In this document: positions 1 through 7,762 of the stretch, in pieces
How positions within the stretch are numbered: the first letter of the stretch is position 1
How the letters are laid out: the number at the start of each line of letters is the position of its first letter
Assembly: GCF_022059845.1 (NCBI RefSeq)
Contig: NZ_CP091852.1
Coordinates: 248,001 to 312,000, forward strand
Direction of reading: 5' to 3'
Source: Terrirubrum flagellatum
GTDB lineage: Bacteria > Pseudomonadota > Alphaproteobacteria > Rhizobiales > Beijerinckiaceae
DNA: 64,000 nt
Position numbers and translations under genes: made by a program
Notes under the pieces: model-generated
What the model saw: the letters and a program-made list of their open reading frames with translations, nothing else
What the model was told of the DNA's origin: nothing
The model's database searches: none

Positions 1-972
1 TTCATGCGCGGCGTTGTTCTGCAGCGAACGCGCATAAACGCCCTGCAGGATCGCAGCTCCGCGAAACATCGAGAAGGCGAGAAAGTAAGGCCAGTTCGGA
101 ATGCTCTCGCGACCGGTGAGCCGGCAATAGCGCGCGACATAGGTCTTCTCATCGGGGATGCCGAGGCCGGAGATGTCGATGTCAGCGAACCCGCCGCAGC
201 CCTTCATCCAGCGCGGGAGATAATAGGGCATGCAGTTGTAGCCGAGATCGCAGAGCGGATGGCCGATCGTCGCGAGCTCCCAGTCGAGCACGGCGAGCGG
301 CCTCGGCTCGGTCGGATGGAAGATCATGTTCTCGAGCCGGAAATCGCCATGGGCGATGCCGGTTTCATCTTCTTCAGGCGCATGCGCTTCCAGCCAGGCG
401 CCGAGCCGGTCCATGGCCGGAATGTCATGCGTCTTCGACGCATGGAACTGTCGCGACCAGCGTGCGACCTGACGGCGGACATAGCCCGCCGGCTTGCCGA
501 AATCTTCAAGCCCCGCCACGCGCCAGTCGGCCTTGTGAAGCGCCGCCATCGTGTCCTGCATCGCGTCGTAGATCGCAACGCGTTCCGCGACGCTGAGGCC
601 GGGCAGCGTCGTGTCGCGGAAGATGCGGCCTTCGACGAAATCCATGACGAAAAAATTGGTGCCGATCACGGAGGGATCTTCGCACAGCACGCGCGTGCGT
701 GGCGTTGGAACCTGTCCGTGCAGCGCCTTCATCACGCGATGCTCGCGCTCGACCATGTGCGCGGATTGCAGCAGCGTTCCCGGCGGCTTCTTGCGCAGCA
801 CCCAGCGATGGCCGTTCGCGCTGAGCAAATAGGTCGGGTTCGATTGTCCGCCCTGGATGCGCTCGATCTGCAGCGGCGCGCGCATCTCGGGCAGATGCGG
901 CCCGAGAAAATCCGCGAGACGTTCCGCGTCGAGCGCGTGCGGATCGGCGGCCGTCTTCTCCGTCACTTCCAT
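1..972 (-). CDS. Phosphotransferase family protein (APH/ACAD10-type kinase), 3' end cut by window
   Basis: Kinase of the aminoglycoside/choline phosphotransferase fold, of the sort paired with acyl-CoA dehydrogenases. The 324 visible residues contain GGQSNPTYLL near residue 41, a lysine-bearing strand WVLRKKPPG near 57, the catalytic loop HGDFRLEN near 211 and the metal-binding LDWELATIG near 233, so the active site looks intact. The C-terminus lies outside the window. The ATG at 972 follows GGTGAGG at good spacing and begins 10 bases after the stop of the upstream acyl-CoA dehydrogenase, so the two are surely co-transcribed. In ACAD10/11 and in LvaA/LvaC of levulinate catabolism such a kinase phosphorylates a 4-hydroxyacyl-CoA; that role here is inference. 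Confidence 0.88.
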   Translation of the reverse strand, partial: MEVTEKTAADPHALDAERLADFLGPHLPEMRAPLQIERIQGGQSNPTYLLSANGHRWVLRKKPPGTLLQSAHMVEREHRVMKALHGQVPTPRTRVLCEDPSVIGTNFFVMDFVEGRIFRDTTLPGLSVAERVAIYDAMQDTMAALHKADWRVAGLEDFGKPAGYVRRQVARWSRQFHASKTHDIPAMDRLGAWLEAHAPEEDETGIAHGDFRLENMIFHPTEPRPLAVLDWELATIGHPLCDLGYNCMPYYLPRWMKGCGGFADIDISGLGIPDEKTYVARYCRLTGRESIPNWPYFLAFSMFRGAAILQGVYARSLQNNAAHE

Positions 973-982
973 GCGCTCAGCC

Positions 983-2200
983 TCACCATGGCTTCGCCGG
1001 CAATTCGCGCGCGAGTTCGAGCTTAGCTATCCCTGCGAGATGCACCTCGTCGGGCCCGTCGGTGAAACGCACGGCGCGCGCGAAGGTCCATGCGCCGGCA
1101 AGCCCGAAATCATCGGAGACGCCGGCGCCGCCATGAACCTGTATGGCGCGATCGAGCACGCGGAACGCCGCGTTCGGCGCAACCACCTTGATCATGGCGA
1201 TTTCGGCGCGCGCCGCCTTGTTGCCGACGGTGTCCATCATGTGCGCCGCCTTGAGCGTGAGCAGGCGCGCCTGCTCAATATCGCAGCGGGAGAGCGCAAT
1301 CGCCTCGCGGATCGTTCCCTGTTCGGCGAGCAGCTTGCCGAACGCCGTGCGTTGTCTGACGCGCGCGATCATCGCTTCAAGCCCGCGCTCGGCGACGCCG
1401 ATCATGCGCATGCAATGATGGATGCGTCCTGGCCCAAGCCGTCCCTGCGCGATCTCGAAGCCGCGGCCTTCGCCAAGCAGCATGTTCGACAAGGGAACAT
1501 GAACGTCTTTGTATTCGATCTCGAAATGGCCGCAGGGCGCATGCTCGTAGCCGAACACGGTGAGCGAGCGGACAAGTCGCACGCCGGGCGCGTCCTTCGG
1601 CACGAGGATCATCGAGTGGCGTTGATGGCGCGGACCATCGGGGTCCGACAGGCCCATGACGATGAGCAGCTTGCAGCGATTGTCGCCCCCGCCCGACGTC
1701 CACCATTTGCGGCCGTTGAGCACATATTCGCCGCCGCGTCGCTCGATGCGCAGCCGCATGTTGGTCGCGTCCGACGATGCAACGTCGGGCTCGGTCATGG
1801 AGAAAGCGGAGCGGATTTCGCCGCGCAGCAGCGGCGCGAGCCAGCGCTCCTTGTGTTCCGCCGTTCCGTAGCGCTCCAGCACCTCCATATTGCCGGTGTC
1901 GGGCGCCGAGCAGTTGAAAACTTCAGGGCCGATATAGGAGCGGCCCATGATCTCGCAGAGCGGGGCGTAGTCGAAATTGGAGAGGCCGGCGCCCTCATGG
2001 CTCTCCGGCAGGAACAGGTTCCAGAGACCCGCCGCGCGCGCCTTCGCCTTCAGCTCCTCGATGATGGGCGGACTGTCCCAGCGGTCGGCCAAGGCGGCGT
2101 GCTGGTCCCAGTAGACCTTCTCATTGGGATAGACATGCTCGTCCATGAAGGCGCGCAGCCGGGCCTGATAGTCCCTGGACCGCGGCGAGAATTCGAACAT
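983..2200 (-). CDS. Acyl-CoA dehydrogenase, ACAD10/11-like
   Basis: FAD-dependent acyl-CoA dehydrogenase of 405 residues. Helical N-terminal domain, then the beta-domain with [15 protein letters not shown] and GRKWWTSG, then a C-terminal helical domain with [11 protein letters not shown]. At the usual catalytic glutamate position the sequence reads TDGPDEVH, an aspartate-bearing motif typical of the ACAD10/11 group. An upstream in-frame start at 2248 exists, but the ATG at 2200 has GAGGG eight bases upstream and fits the family N-terminus. It is the first gene of a two-gene operon with the phosphotransferase, and a TetR-type operator lies 78 bases upstream of the start. Likely substrates are branched or 4-hydroxylated acyl-CoAs rather than plain fatty acyl-CoAs. 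Confidence 0.93.
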   Translation of the reverse strand: MFEFSPRSRDYQARLRAFMDEHVYPNEKVYWDQHAALADRWDSPPIIEELKAKARAAGLWNLFLPESHEGAGLSNFDYAPLCEIMGRSYIGPEVFNCSAPDTGNMEVLERYGTAEHKERWLAPLLRGEIRSAFSMTEPDVASSDATNMRLRIERRGGEYVLNGRKWWTSGGGDNRCKLLIVMGLSDPDGPRHQRHSMILVPKDAPGVRLVRSLTVFGYEHAPCGHFEIEYKDVHVPLSNMLLGEGRGFEIAQGRLGPGRIHHCMRMIGVAERGLEAMIARVRQRTAFGKLLAEQGTIREAIALSRCDIEQARLLTLKAAHMMDTVGNKAARAEIAMIKVVAPNAAFRVLDRAIQVHGGAGVSDDFGLAGAWTFARAVRFTDGPDEVHLAGIAKLELARELPAKPW

Positions 2201-2278
2201 CGGGCGGCCCTCGCATGTGCCGGGGCGGGCGGCGATCGGGCCGCCCATCTTGTCCGGACGATAGTCCGATAATTATCG

Positions 2279-2292
2279 ACCGTCCAGTCGGT
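2279..2292. promoter_or_regulatory. TetR-type operator, copy 1
   Basis: ACCGTCCAGTCGGT, a near-perfect 14-bp palindrome 78 bases upstream of the ACAD start at 2200. It is the exact reverse complement of copy 2 at 2335 to 2348. The two sites flank the divergent promoter region, one per direction. Confidence 0.8.
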
Positions 2293-2334
2293 TCTATTAT
2301 ATGATGAACGACGCCGGCGCGACGGGAAAAGACG

Positions 2335-2348
2335 ACCGACTGGACGGT
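2335..2348. promoter_or_regulatory. TetR-type operator, copy 2
   Basis: ACCGACTGGACGGT, 42 bases upstream of the enoyl-CoA hydratase start at 2391. The match to copy 1 extends a further two bases as CG outside the 14-bp core. Assigned to the TetR gene at 3211 to 3870 by proximity and by recurrence of the motif. Confidence 0.8.
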
Positions 2349-2390
2349 CGTTTGCGGCGGCGATAGCGGAAGCAGAGGGGAGAACGCGCG

Positions 2391-3194
2391 ATGGCGGCGA
2401 TCAGTTACGAGACCTATGGCGCGATCGCGATCGAGCGGGAGGGGCGCGCCTTAACGCTCACTCTCAACCGCCCGGACGCGCTCAACGCGGTCGACGCTCG
2501 CATGCACGCCGAACTCGCCCGCATTTTCGAGGACGTTGCGCGCGACGACTCTGTCGATGTCGTGATCTTCACCGGCGCCGGCCGCGCCTTCTGCGCCGGC
2601 GGCGATCTCGGCTGGTTGAGAGACACGCGCGGGCGGCCTGAAGCCTTCGCCGCCATGTCGGTCGAGGCCCGGCGCATCATCTGTTCGCTGCTTGATCTGG
2701 AGAAGCCGGTGATCTGCCGCCTCAATGGCGACGCGGTCGGCCTCGGCGCGACGCTCGCTCTGTTTTCAGACGTGGTGATCGCGAGCGACGCCGCGCGCAT
2801 CGGCGATCCCCATGTGCGCATCGGCCTCGTCGCCGGCGATGGCGGCGCGGGAATCTGGCCGCATCTCGTCGGCCATCTCCGCGCCAAGGAATTTCTGATG
2901 ACGGGCGATCTCATCTCCGCCACGGAAGCTGCGAGCATCGGATTGATCAATCGCGCCGTGCCCGCCGACCAACTCGACGCGGAAATCGCCAGGCTTCGCG
3001 ACAAGCTTCTGCGCGGACCTCGTCAGGCGATCCGCTGGACGAAGCTCTCGATCAATATCGGATTGAAGAAGGCGGTGCAGTCCGCCTTCGAAGCGTCGCT
3101 CGCTTATGAAGTCGCTTCAGCGGCGTTGCCGGATCACGCCGAAGGCGTCGACGCCTTGCTTGAAGGTCGCAGGCCGAGGTTCAATAGCGATTGA
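2391..3194 (+). CDS. Enoyl-CoA hydratase/isomerase family protein
   Basis: Crotonase-fold protein of 267 residues. The oxyanion-hole segment GRAFCAGGDLGW is near residue 64 and the second, GDAVGLGATLAL, near 114. Where classical enoyl-CoA hydratase has its first catalytic glutamate (PE motif), this protein has His in GDPHVRIG near residue 141; the second glutamate is kept in AKEFLMTG near 167. It may therefore be a hydratase on an unusual substrate, a hydrolase or a C-C bond-cleaving crotonase. Divergent from the ACAD/kinase operon, with its own operator. It converges with the TetR gene, 16 bases apart. Confidence 0.92.
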   Translation: MAAISYETYGAIAIEREGRALTLTLNRPDALNAVDARMHAELARIFEDVARDDSVDVVIFTGAGRAFCAGGDLGWLRDTRGRPEAFAAMSVEARRIICSLLDLEKPVICRLNGDAVGLGATLALFSDVVIASDAARIGDPHVRIGLVAGDGGAGIWPHLVGHLRAKEFLMTGDLISATEAASIGLINRAVPADQLDAEIARLRDKLLRGPRQAIRWTKLSINIGLKKAVQSAFEASLAYEVASAALPDHAEGVDALLEGRRPRFNSD

Positions 3195-3210
3195 GCGGCA
3201 GGCGTAACTT

Positions 3211-3870
3211 TCACGCCGGGCGCGTGAGCAGGCCGCTTGAGAAAATCCGCCAGACCTCTTCCGCGACTTCGGCCGGGCCGGGATCGCGATCGGGCCGATA
3301 CCACTGATAGGACCAGTTGCAGGCGCCAAGCAGGCTGAGCGCCGTCAGCCTGACGTCGGCGCGTCGAAACAGACCCTTGTCCATGCCTGTTTTGATCACC
3401 TGCATCACCTGATCCATGTAGGCGTTGCGCTCGGTGCGGATCTTGGCGCGATGCTCTCCATCAAGCTCGCGCATATGCTCGAAGAAGGCGCGGACATAGC
3501 CGGGGAAGTCATGGGTCTGCTCGAAGATGTCCTGGCAGATTCCCCTAAGGATTTCGGCCGGGCTCATGCCTCTCTCGATGCGTTCGGTGAGCTGCCGGCG
3601 GAGCGCGTCGATCATCGCCTCATGGATGGCGAACAGGATTTCGTCCTTGCTCCTGATATAGTGATAGAGCGTCGGCTTCTTGAGCCCGGCCGCCTCGGCG
3701 ATCATCTCCATGTTGACGCGATGATAGCCGACCTTGTCGAACAGCCGCGCCGCCTCGCGCATGATGTCGGCTTTGCGCTGGCGGGTCAGCGCGACGTCGA
3801 CCTTCGGGCCGCGCTTTCGCGGCGGGGCGGGCGCCTCTTCTGACAGCGCGGGGGCGACGTTCTTCGCCAT
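3211..3870 (-). CDS. TetR family transcriptional regulator
   Basis: Repressor-like protein of 219 residues. After a basic, proline-rich leader comes a typical TetR helix-turn-helix at about residues 30 to 75 (AARLFDKVGYHRVNMEMIAE, then GLKKPTLYHYIRSKDEIL). The rest is the helical ligand and dimerisation domain. TetR proteins of this kind commonly sense acyl-CoA or related ligands. It is the only TetR gene in the window and sits among eight copies of a 14-bp palindrome, one of them 62 bases upstream of its own start. I infer that it represses itself and seven other transcription units. The ligand is unknown, presumably a pathway CoA ester. Confidence 0.95.
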   Translation of the reverse strand: MAKNVAPALSEEAPAPPRKRGPKVDVALTRQRKADIMREAARLFDKVGYHRVNMEMIAEAAGLKKPTLYHYIRSKDEILFAIHEAMIDALRRQLTERIERGMSPAEILRGICQDIFEQTHDFPGYVRAFFEHMRELDGEHRAKIRTERNAYMDQVMQVIKTGMDKGLFRRADVRLTALSLLGACNWSYQWYRPDRDPGPAEVAEEVWRIFSSGLLTRPA

Positions 3871-3932
3871 GCGTTCCGATCACGTTGAAAGGTCGATATT
3901 ATTTACCGCCCATTGTAGCGGCGCATCTCTAG

Positions 3933-3946
3933 ACCGTCCAGATGGT
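3933..3946. promoter_or_regulatory. TetR-type operator, copy 3 (autoregulatory)
   Basis: ACCGTCCAGATGGT, two mismatches from copy 1, 62 bases upstream of the TetR start. Suggests autoregulation. Confidence 0.7.
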
Positions 3947-4008
3947 CCACAATTTCCGCCCACAGAGCTGAGGCGGCTTGACAGCCGGCGGCGTCTCATT
4001 ATCCTTAA

Positions 4009-4022
4009 ACCGACTAGTCAGT
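4009..4022. promoter_or_regulatory. TetR-type operator, copy 4
   Basis: ACCGACTAGTCAGT, 108 bases upstream of the start at 4131. With copy 3 it lies in the divergent TetR/hydratase spacer. Confidence 0.7.
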
Positions 4023-4130
4023 CGAGCATTTTGAGAGGGCGAGACCCCGCTTCCAGCGCCGGACCATTTGGCCGGCGCCAAGGCTGTGGGGTCAAGCCAA
4101 GCCGGCCAAGCTGCGCCAAGGGAGGAGTTC

Positions 4131-4922
4131 ATGAGCGAGAGGGAAGTCGTCCAGTATGAGGTGAAGGGCCCGATCGCGACGATCTGGATCAATCGCCCCG
4201 AGGTGAAGAACTGCGTCAGCCCCGAGGTGCTGGTGAAGCTCGGCGAATATGGCCGCAAGGCTGAGGCCGATGAAAGCGTGCGCGCGGTGGTCTTCCGCGG
4301 CCGCGGCAATACGTTCTGCGCCGGCGCCGATCTCGGACAGCTTGTCGGTCCGAAGCTGCAGAGCACGAACGAGTCGCTTGAACTCGCGCAGCTCTCGGCC
4401 AAGACCTACGATCATTTCTTCAACATGAAGAAGCCGACCATCGCGGCTGTCGAAGGTTATGCTGTCGCCGGCGGCTTCGAGCTCATGATCTCGTGTGATT
4501 TCGCGCTCGCCGCGACGACGGCGAAGATCGGCGACTTCCATATCAGGCGCGCGCTCTTCGGCGGCGCTGGCCCGATTTATCGCCTGCCGCGCTATATCGG
4601 CCTGCGCAAGGCGAAGGAGCTGATGCTCACTGGCAAACTTCTCTCGGGCGTCGAGGCGACCGAGTGGGGCCTTGTCAACGAGTGCGCGCCGCCGGAAGAA
4701 TTCGATGCGCTGATCGAGCGTTTCTGCGAACCGCTCATCGACAAGAGTCCCTTCTGCATGTGGATCACCAAGATGGCGGTCAATCGCGGCATGGACGCCG
4801 ATACGGATTCGCTGATCACGCTGGAGACGATGGCCTGCAACGTCGTTCATCACTCCGAAGATGCGAAGGAAGGCGTCACGGCGTTCCTCGAAAAGCGCAA
4901 GCCGGTCTGGAAGGGCCGTTGA
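4131..4922 (+). CDS. Enoyl-CoA hydratase/isomerase family protein
   Basis: Second crotonase-fold protein, 263 residues. The oxyanion-hole segment GNTFCAGADLGQL is near residue 61 and VEGYAVAGGFELM near 108. As in the first one, the first catalytic glutamate position is His (GDFHIRRA, residue 137) while the second glutamate is present (AKELMLTG, residue 163). An in-frame ATG at 4068 exists, but 4131 follows GGGAGGAG and matches the family N-terminus. It forms an operon with the SDR gene 12 bases downstream and is divergent from TetR. The shared His in both paralogues argues for related chemistry on a non-standard substrate. Confidence 0.92.
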   Translation: MSEREVVQYEVKGPIATIWINRPEVKNCVSPEVLVKLGEYGRKAEADESVRAVVFRGRGNTFCAGADLGQLVGPKLQSTNESLELAQLSAKTYDHFFNMKKPTIAAVEGYAVAGGFELMISCDFALAATTAKIGDFHIRRALFGGAGPIYRLPRYIGLRKAKELMLTGKLLSGVEATEWGLVNECAPPEEFDALIERFCEPLIDKSPFCMWITKMAVNRGMDADTDSLITLETMACNVVHHSEDAKEGVTAFLEKRKPVWKGR

Positions 4923-4934
4923 TCAAAGCGCGCA

Positions 4935-5738
4935 ATGGACAAGGCTGAGCCTCCGCGTCCCGGATTTCTTTCCGACCTTTCCTCCCTGACGGGACGCGGG
5001 GCGCTCATCCTTGGCGGTCACGGCGAACTTGCCGCGGCGATGGCCGCGGCGCTTGCGGAGCGCGGCGCCAATGTCGCGTTCGCCGCGCGTAAGGAGCCGC
5101 TTTGCGCCGATCTCGCCGCATCGATCGCGCGCGACTACGGCGCGCGGACGATCGCCATGGCCTGCGATATCGCGCAGGAAGAGCAGGTTCGCGCCGCCGT
5201 CGAGACAACGCATGCGGAGTTCGGCAGGCTCGATATTCTCATCGACAACGCTGGCGCGTCATGGGCCGGCGCGCCGGAAGAGATTCCGCTGTCGGGCTGG
5301 CGCAAGGTCGTCGACGTCAATCTCACCGGCGCCTTCATCGCAGCGCGCGAAGCGGCGCGCGTGATGCTGCCCGCTGGAAAAGGCGCGATCCTGTTCGTCT
5401 CCTCGACCGGCGGTCTGACATCCTTCACGCCTGATATGGCCGAGATCGTGCCTTACACGACAACGAAGGCTGCGCTGATCCATCTGACGCGCGATCTCGC
5501 CGCGCAATGGGCGGAGCGCGGCGTGCGTGTGAACGCGATCGCGCCGGGCCAGATGAAATCAGGGATGACTCTCACTGTTCCCGAAGATCGCATCGCGCGC
5601 ATGCGCGACTCCGTTCCGATGAAGCGGCTTGGCGATCCCGTCGAGATCGCTGGCGCCGTCGCGTTTCTTGTCTCTGACGCTGCGAGTTACGTCACCGGCC
5701 AGACGCTCGTGATCGACGGCGGCCTTACACTTCGCTAG
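4935..5738 (+). CDS. SDR family oxidoreductase
   Basis: Classical short-chain dehydrogenase/reductase of 267 residues. The nucleotide-binding segment is slightly atypical ([15 protein letters not shown] instead of TGxxxGIG). The catalytic serine is in LFVSSTGG and YxxxK is in PYTTTKAAL. The C-terminus GQTLVIDGG is typical. It probably oxidises a 3-hydroxyacyl-CoA or a related alcohol made by the hydratase just upstream; substrate unproven. A 16-bp-arm hairpin begins at the last base of its stop codon and may end the transcript. Confidence 0.92.
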   Translation: MDKAEPPRPGFLSDLSSLTGRGALILGGHGELAAAMAAALAERGANVAFAARKEPLCADLAASIARDYGARTIAMACDIAQEEQVRAAVETTHAEFGRLDILIDNAGASWAGAPEEIPLSGWRKVVDVNLTGAFIAAREAARVMLPAGKGAILFVSSTGGLTSFTPDMAEIVPYTTTKAALIHLTRDLAAQWAERGVRVNAIAPGQMKSGMTLTVPEDRIARMRDSVPMKRLGDPVEIAGAVAFLVSDAASYVTGQTLVIDGGLTLR

Positions 5739-5781
5739 AGCGGGATGCGAAAAGCGGGAACCGGTTTTTCGCATCCCGCTC
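5738..5781. repeat. RIME-like palindromic repeat, copy 1; possible terminator
   Basis: Perfect 16-bp arms, GAGCGGGATGCGAAAA at 5738 to 5753 and its reverse complement at 5766 to 5781, around the loop GCGGGAACCGGT. The core matches a second copy near 17747 to 17790 in the opposite orientation. Intergenic palindromes with this GGGAACCGG core are abundant in Rhizobiales genomes. Directly after a stop codon it would also act as a strong hairpin. Confidence 0.8.
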
Positions 5782-5835
5782 TTGAGCACATTCGTTTGAA
5801 TTGATGCTCCATGCGCGCTTCAGGCGCCGAGCTTT

Positions 5836-5960
5836 CTCCCCTCCCCCTATTCGCGCAGCGAATGGAGGGGAGGGGCAGGGGGTGGGGGGGCAAAATCGCA
5901 AACTGAAATGAAATACCCCCCACCCCTAACCCCTCCCCTCCGCAAGCGGGGAGAGGGGAA
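5836..5960. repeat. Pair of inverted C-rich/G-rich intergenic repeats
   Basis: A first element (about 5836 to 5890) runs from CTCCCCTCCCCC through GGAGGGGAGGGGCAGGGGG. A second (about 5914 to 5960) is nearly its reverse complement. They are separated by an AT-richer 23-base spacer and can pair into one long stem; each also contains its own short hairpin. No coding potential is visible. The G runs could form quadruplexes. Together with the RIME-like copy upstream this explains most of the 266-base gap between two converging genes. Confidence 0.7.
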
Positions 5961-6004
5961 TGCGGGCTATCGCACGAGCGGATTTCCATCCGACGAAGTG
6001 CGCT

Positions 6005-6877
6005 CTAAATTTTTGGAATCGCGCGCGACAGCGCGAGGCTGTCGCCGCCGAGCGTCGCGACATCCTCGACATATCCCGGCTGCGCCGATGCGCCGAAGCC
6101 CGCGAGAATGCGCGCCATGCGATCCTCGACGACCGCGCGATATTCCGGATGCGGAAAGATGTAGAGCCGACCGTCGCGAATGGCGTCGACGACCATCGCG
6201 CCGATCGCGTCCGGCTCCATGGCGCTTGGCCGTTCCGGCGCCGGCTCCTGCGGGCCGCCGGCGGTCGATGGGCGGAAGCGTTGCGAGGTCTCGCGCAAGG
6301 GTGTGCGCACGAAGCCCGGACAGAGAACGCCAACGGAGATTCCATGCGGCGCGAGCTCCATCCGCATCGCTTCGGACAATCCCATCACCGCGAATTTCGA
6401 TGCGACATAGGCGGGAAAGCCCGCATTCGGAAACAGGCTGAGAATCGAGGCGGTGTTGATGATCGCGCCGCCGCGCGCCGCTTCCTTCATGCGCCTGCCG
6501 AACGATTGCGTTCCATGAAAAACGCCGCCGAGATTGATGCGCAGCGCCCAGTCGAAATCCTGCGCCGGCGTGTCCGTCGTGTCGGCATGAACAGGACCGA
6601 CGCCGGCATTGTTGCAGAGGATGCGCACCGGACCGATCGCGGCTTCGGTGGTCGCCACCGCCGCCGCCCATGAGGCGGGATCGGCGACGTCGAGCCTGAC
6701 CGGGTGAGCCGTCACGCCAAGCGCGCGCAATTCCCCTGTTGCGCGTTCAAGCGCGGCGGCGTCGATGTCGCCGATGGCGATCTTCACGCCTTCACGCGTC
6801 AGCGCTTTTGCGATCGCAAGGCCGATGCCCGACGCGCCGCCCGAAATGAACGCGCTTTCTCCCGACAGGTTCTTCAT
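6005..6877 (-). CDS. SDR family oxidoreductase
   Basis: Short-chain dehydrogenase of 290 residues with SGGASGIGLAIAKAL (cofactor binding), the strand-4 motif NNAG, serine in INTASILSLF, YVASK at the catalytic Tyr/Lys and PGFVRTPL after it. The C-terminal extension beyond the common 250 residues matches the other long SDRs at 6890 and 13360. It is last in a four-gene operon (two ACADs, then two SDRs), 12 bases after the previous stop. Probable role: NAD(P)-dependent oxidation of a hydroxyacyl-CoA or ring alcohol. Confidence 0.92.
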   Translation of the reverse strand: MKNLSGESAFISGGASGIGLAIAKALTREGVKIAIGDIDAAALERATGELRALGVTAHPVRLDVADPASWAAAVATTEAAIGPVRILCNNAGVGPVHADTTDTPAQDFDWALRINLGGVFHGTQSFGRRMKEAARGGAIINTASILSLFPNAGFPAYVASKFAVMGLSEAMRMELAPHGISVGVLCPGFVRTPLRETSQRFRPSTAGGPQEPAPERPSAMEPDAIGAMVVDAIRDGRLYIFPHPEYRAVVEDRMARILAGFGASAQPGYVEDVATLGGDSLALSRAIPKI

Positions 6878-6889
6878 TGTGGTCTCGCG

Positions 6890-7762
6890 CTAACGAGTTG
6901 CAGCGGCGTTGCGCGCGACGCCAAGCGGATTTTCGTACACGGGATTGCGCCGCGACAGGATCGCCTCGAAGCGCGCGCGGATCATGCCGTCGAACGCGTC
7001 TGACGTCAGCGCGTAGAATCGGTTCTCGATGATCGCGTCGCGCGTGATGTCAGCGACCTGGTCAGGCTCCATGCCGATCTCGGCGGCGGCAAGCAGCTCC
7101 GCCGAATCCTGCGGCGGCCCGCCCGCGGGCGTCAACGCCGCAGGGCGATTGCGCTCGGAGTGATAGATGCGCGTGCGCACGATTCCGGGGCAGAGACAGG
7201 TGACGCCGATGGGGTGTCCACGCTCGATGAGTGACGCCTGCAGCGCTTCGGATGCGCGCACGACCGCGTGCTTCGTCATGCTGTAGACGGGATTATGCGC
7301 GCCGGTGACGAGGCCCGCGATCGACGCCGTGTTCACGACATGCGCGCGATCGCCTTGCGCGATCATGCGTGGAATGAAGCTGCGCAGCCCATGCGCGATG
7401 CTCATCACATTGACGTCGAGCGACCAGCGCCAGTCCTCGACATCATATTCCCAGATCGCGCGCGCGCGTCCGCCGACCACGATGCCGGCATTGTTGCAAA
7501 GGATGGAGACGGTTCCGAATCTTTTGCAGGCCGCATCCGCCAGCCGCTGCACGTCGGCTGCGTCGGAGACGTCAACGCGCAAGGCTTCGACGTCCGCGCC
7601 GGCGCTCACGAGTTCATCGCGCACGGCGCCAAGAGCCGCTTCATCGACATCGGCGATGACAAGGCGCATGGCGTCGCGCGCAAAGCGATGCGCGAGCGAG
7701 CGTCCGATGCCGCCCGCAGCGCCCGTCACGACGGCGACGCCGCCGGCGAAAGGAAAGCTCAT
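6890..7762 (-). CDS. SDR family oxidoreductase
   Basis: Short-chain dehydrogenase of 290 residues: VVTGAAGGIGRSLAHRF, CNNAGIVVGG, NTASIAGLVTG and YSMTKHAVV (YxxxK). The start at 7762 overlaps the upstream ACAD stop as ATGA, so translation is probably coupled; an in-frame start at 7855 would run far into that gene and is rejected. It is closely similar to the SDR at 13360 to 14247, sharing features such as SERNRP and a DWRWSL.VN segment, so the two are paralogues that may act on related intermediates. Confidence 0.92.
   Translation of the reverse strand: MSFPFAGGVAVVTGAAGGIGRSLAHRFARDAMRLVIADVDEAALGAVRDELVSAGADVEALRVDVSDAADVQRLADAACKRFGTVSILCNNAGIVVGGRARAIWEYDVEDWRWSLDVNVMSIAHGLRSFIPRMIAQGDRAHVVNTASIAGLVTGAHNPVYSMTKHAVVRASEALQASLIERGHPIGVTCLCPGIVRTRIYHSERNRPAALTPAGGPPQDSAELLAAAEIGMEPDQVADITRDAIIENRFYALTSDAFDGMIRARFEAILSRRNPVYENPLGVARNAAATR

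Noticed and set aside
1-2200. Naming these genes lvaA and lvaC
   Set aside because: The small LvaB partner is not seen and kinase-ACAD pairs are widespread; only the type of chemistry is suggested.
857-2272. Long plus-strand open frames opposite the ACAD and kinase genes
   Set aside because: They mirror the codon structure of the minus-strand genes, which have clear family motifs; high GC leaves many open shadow frames.
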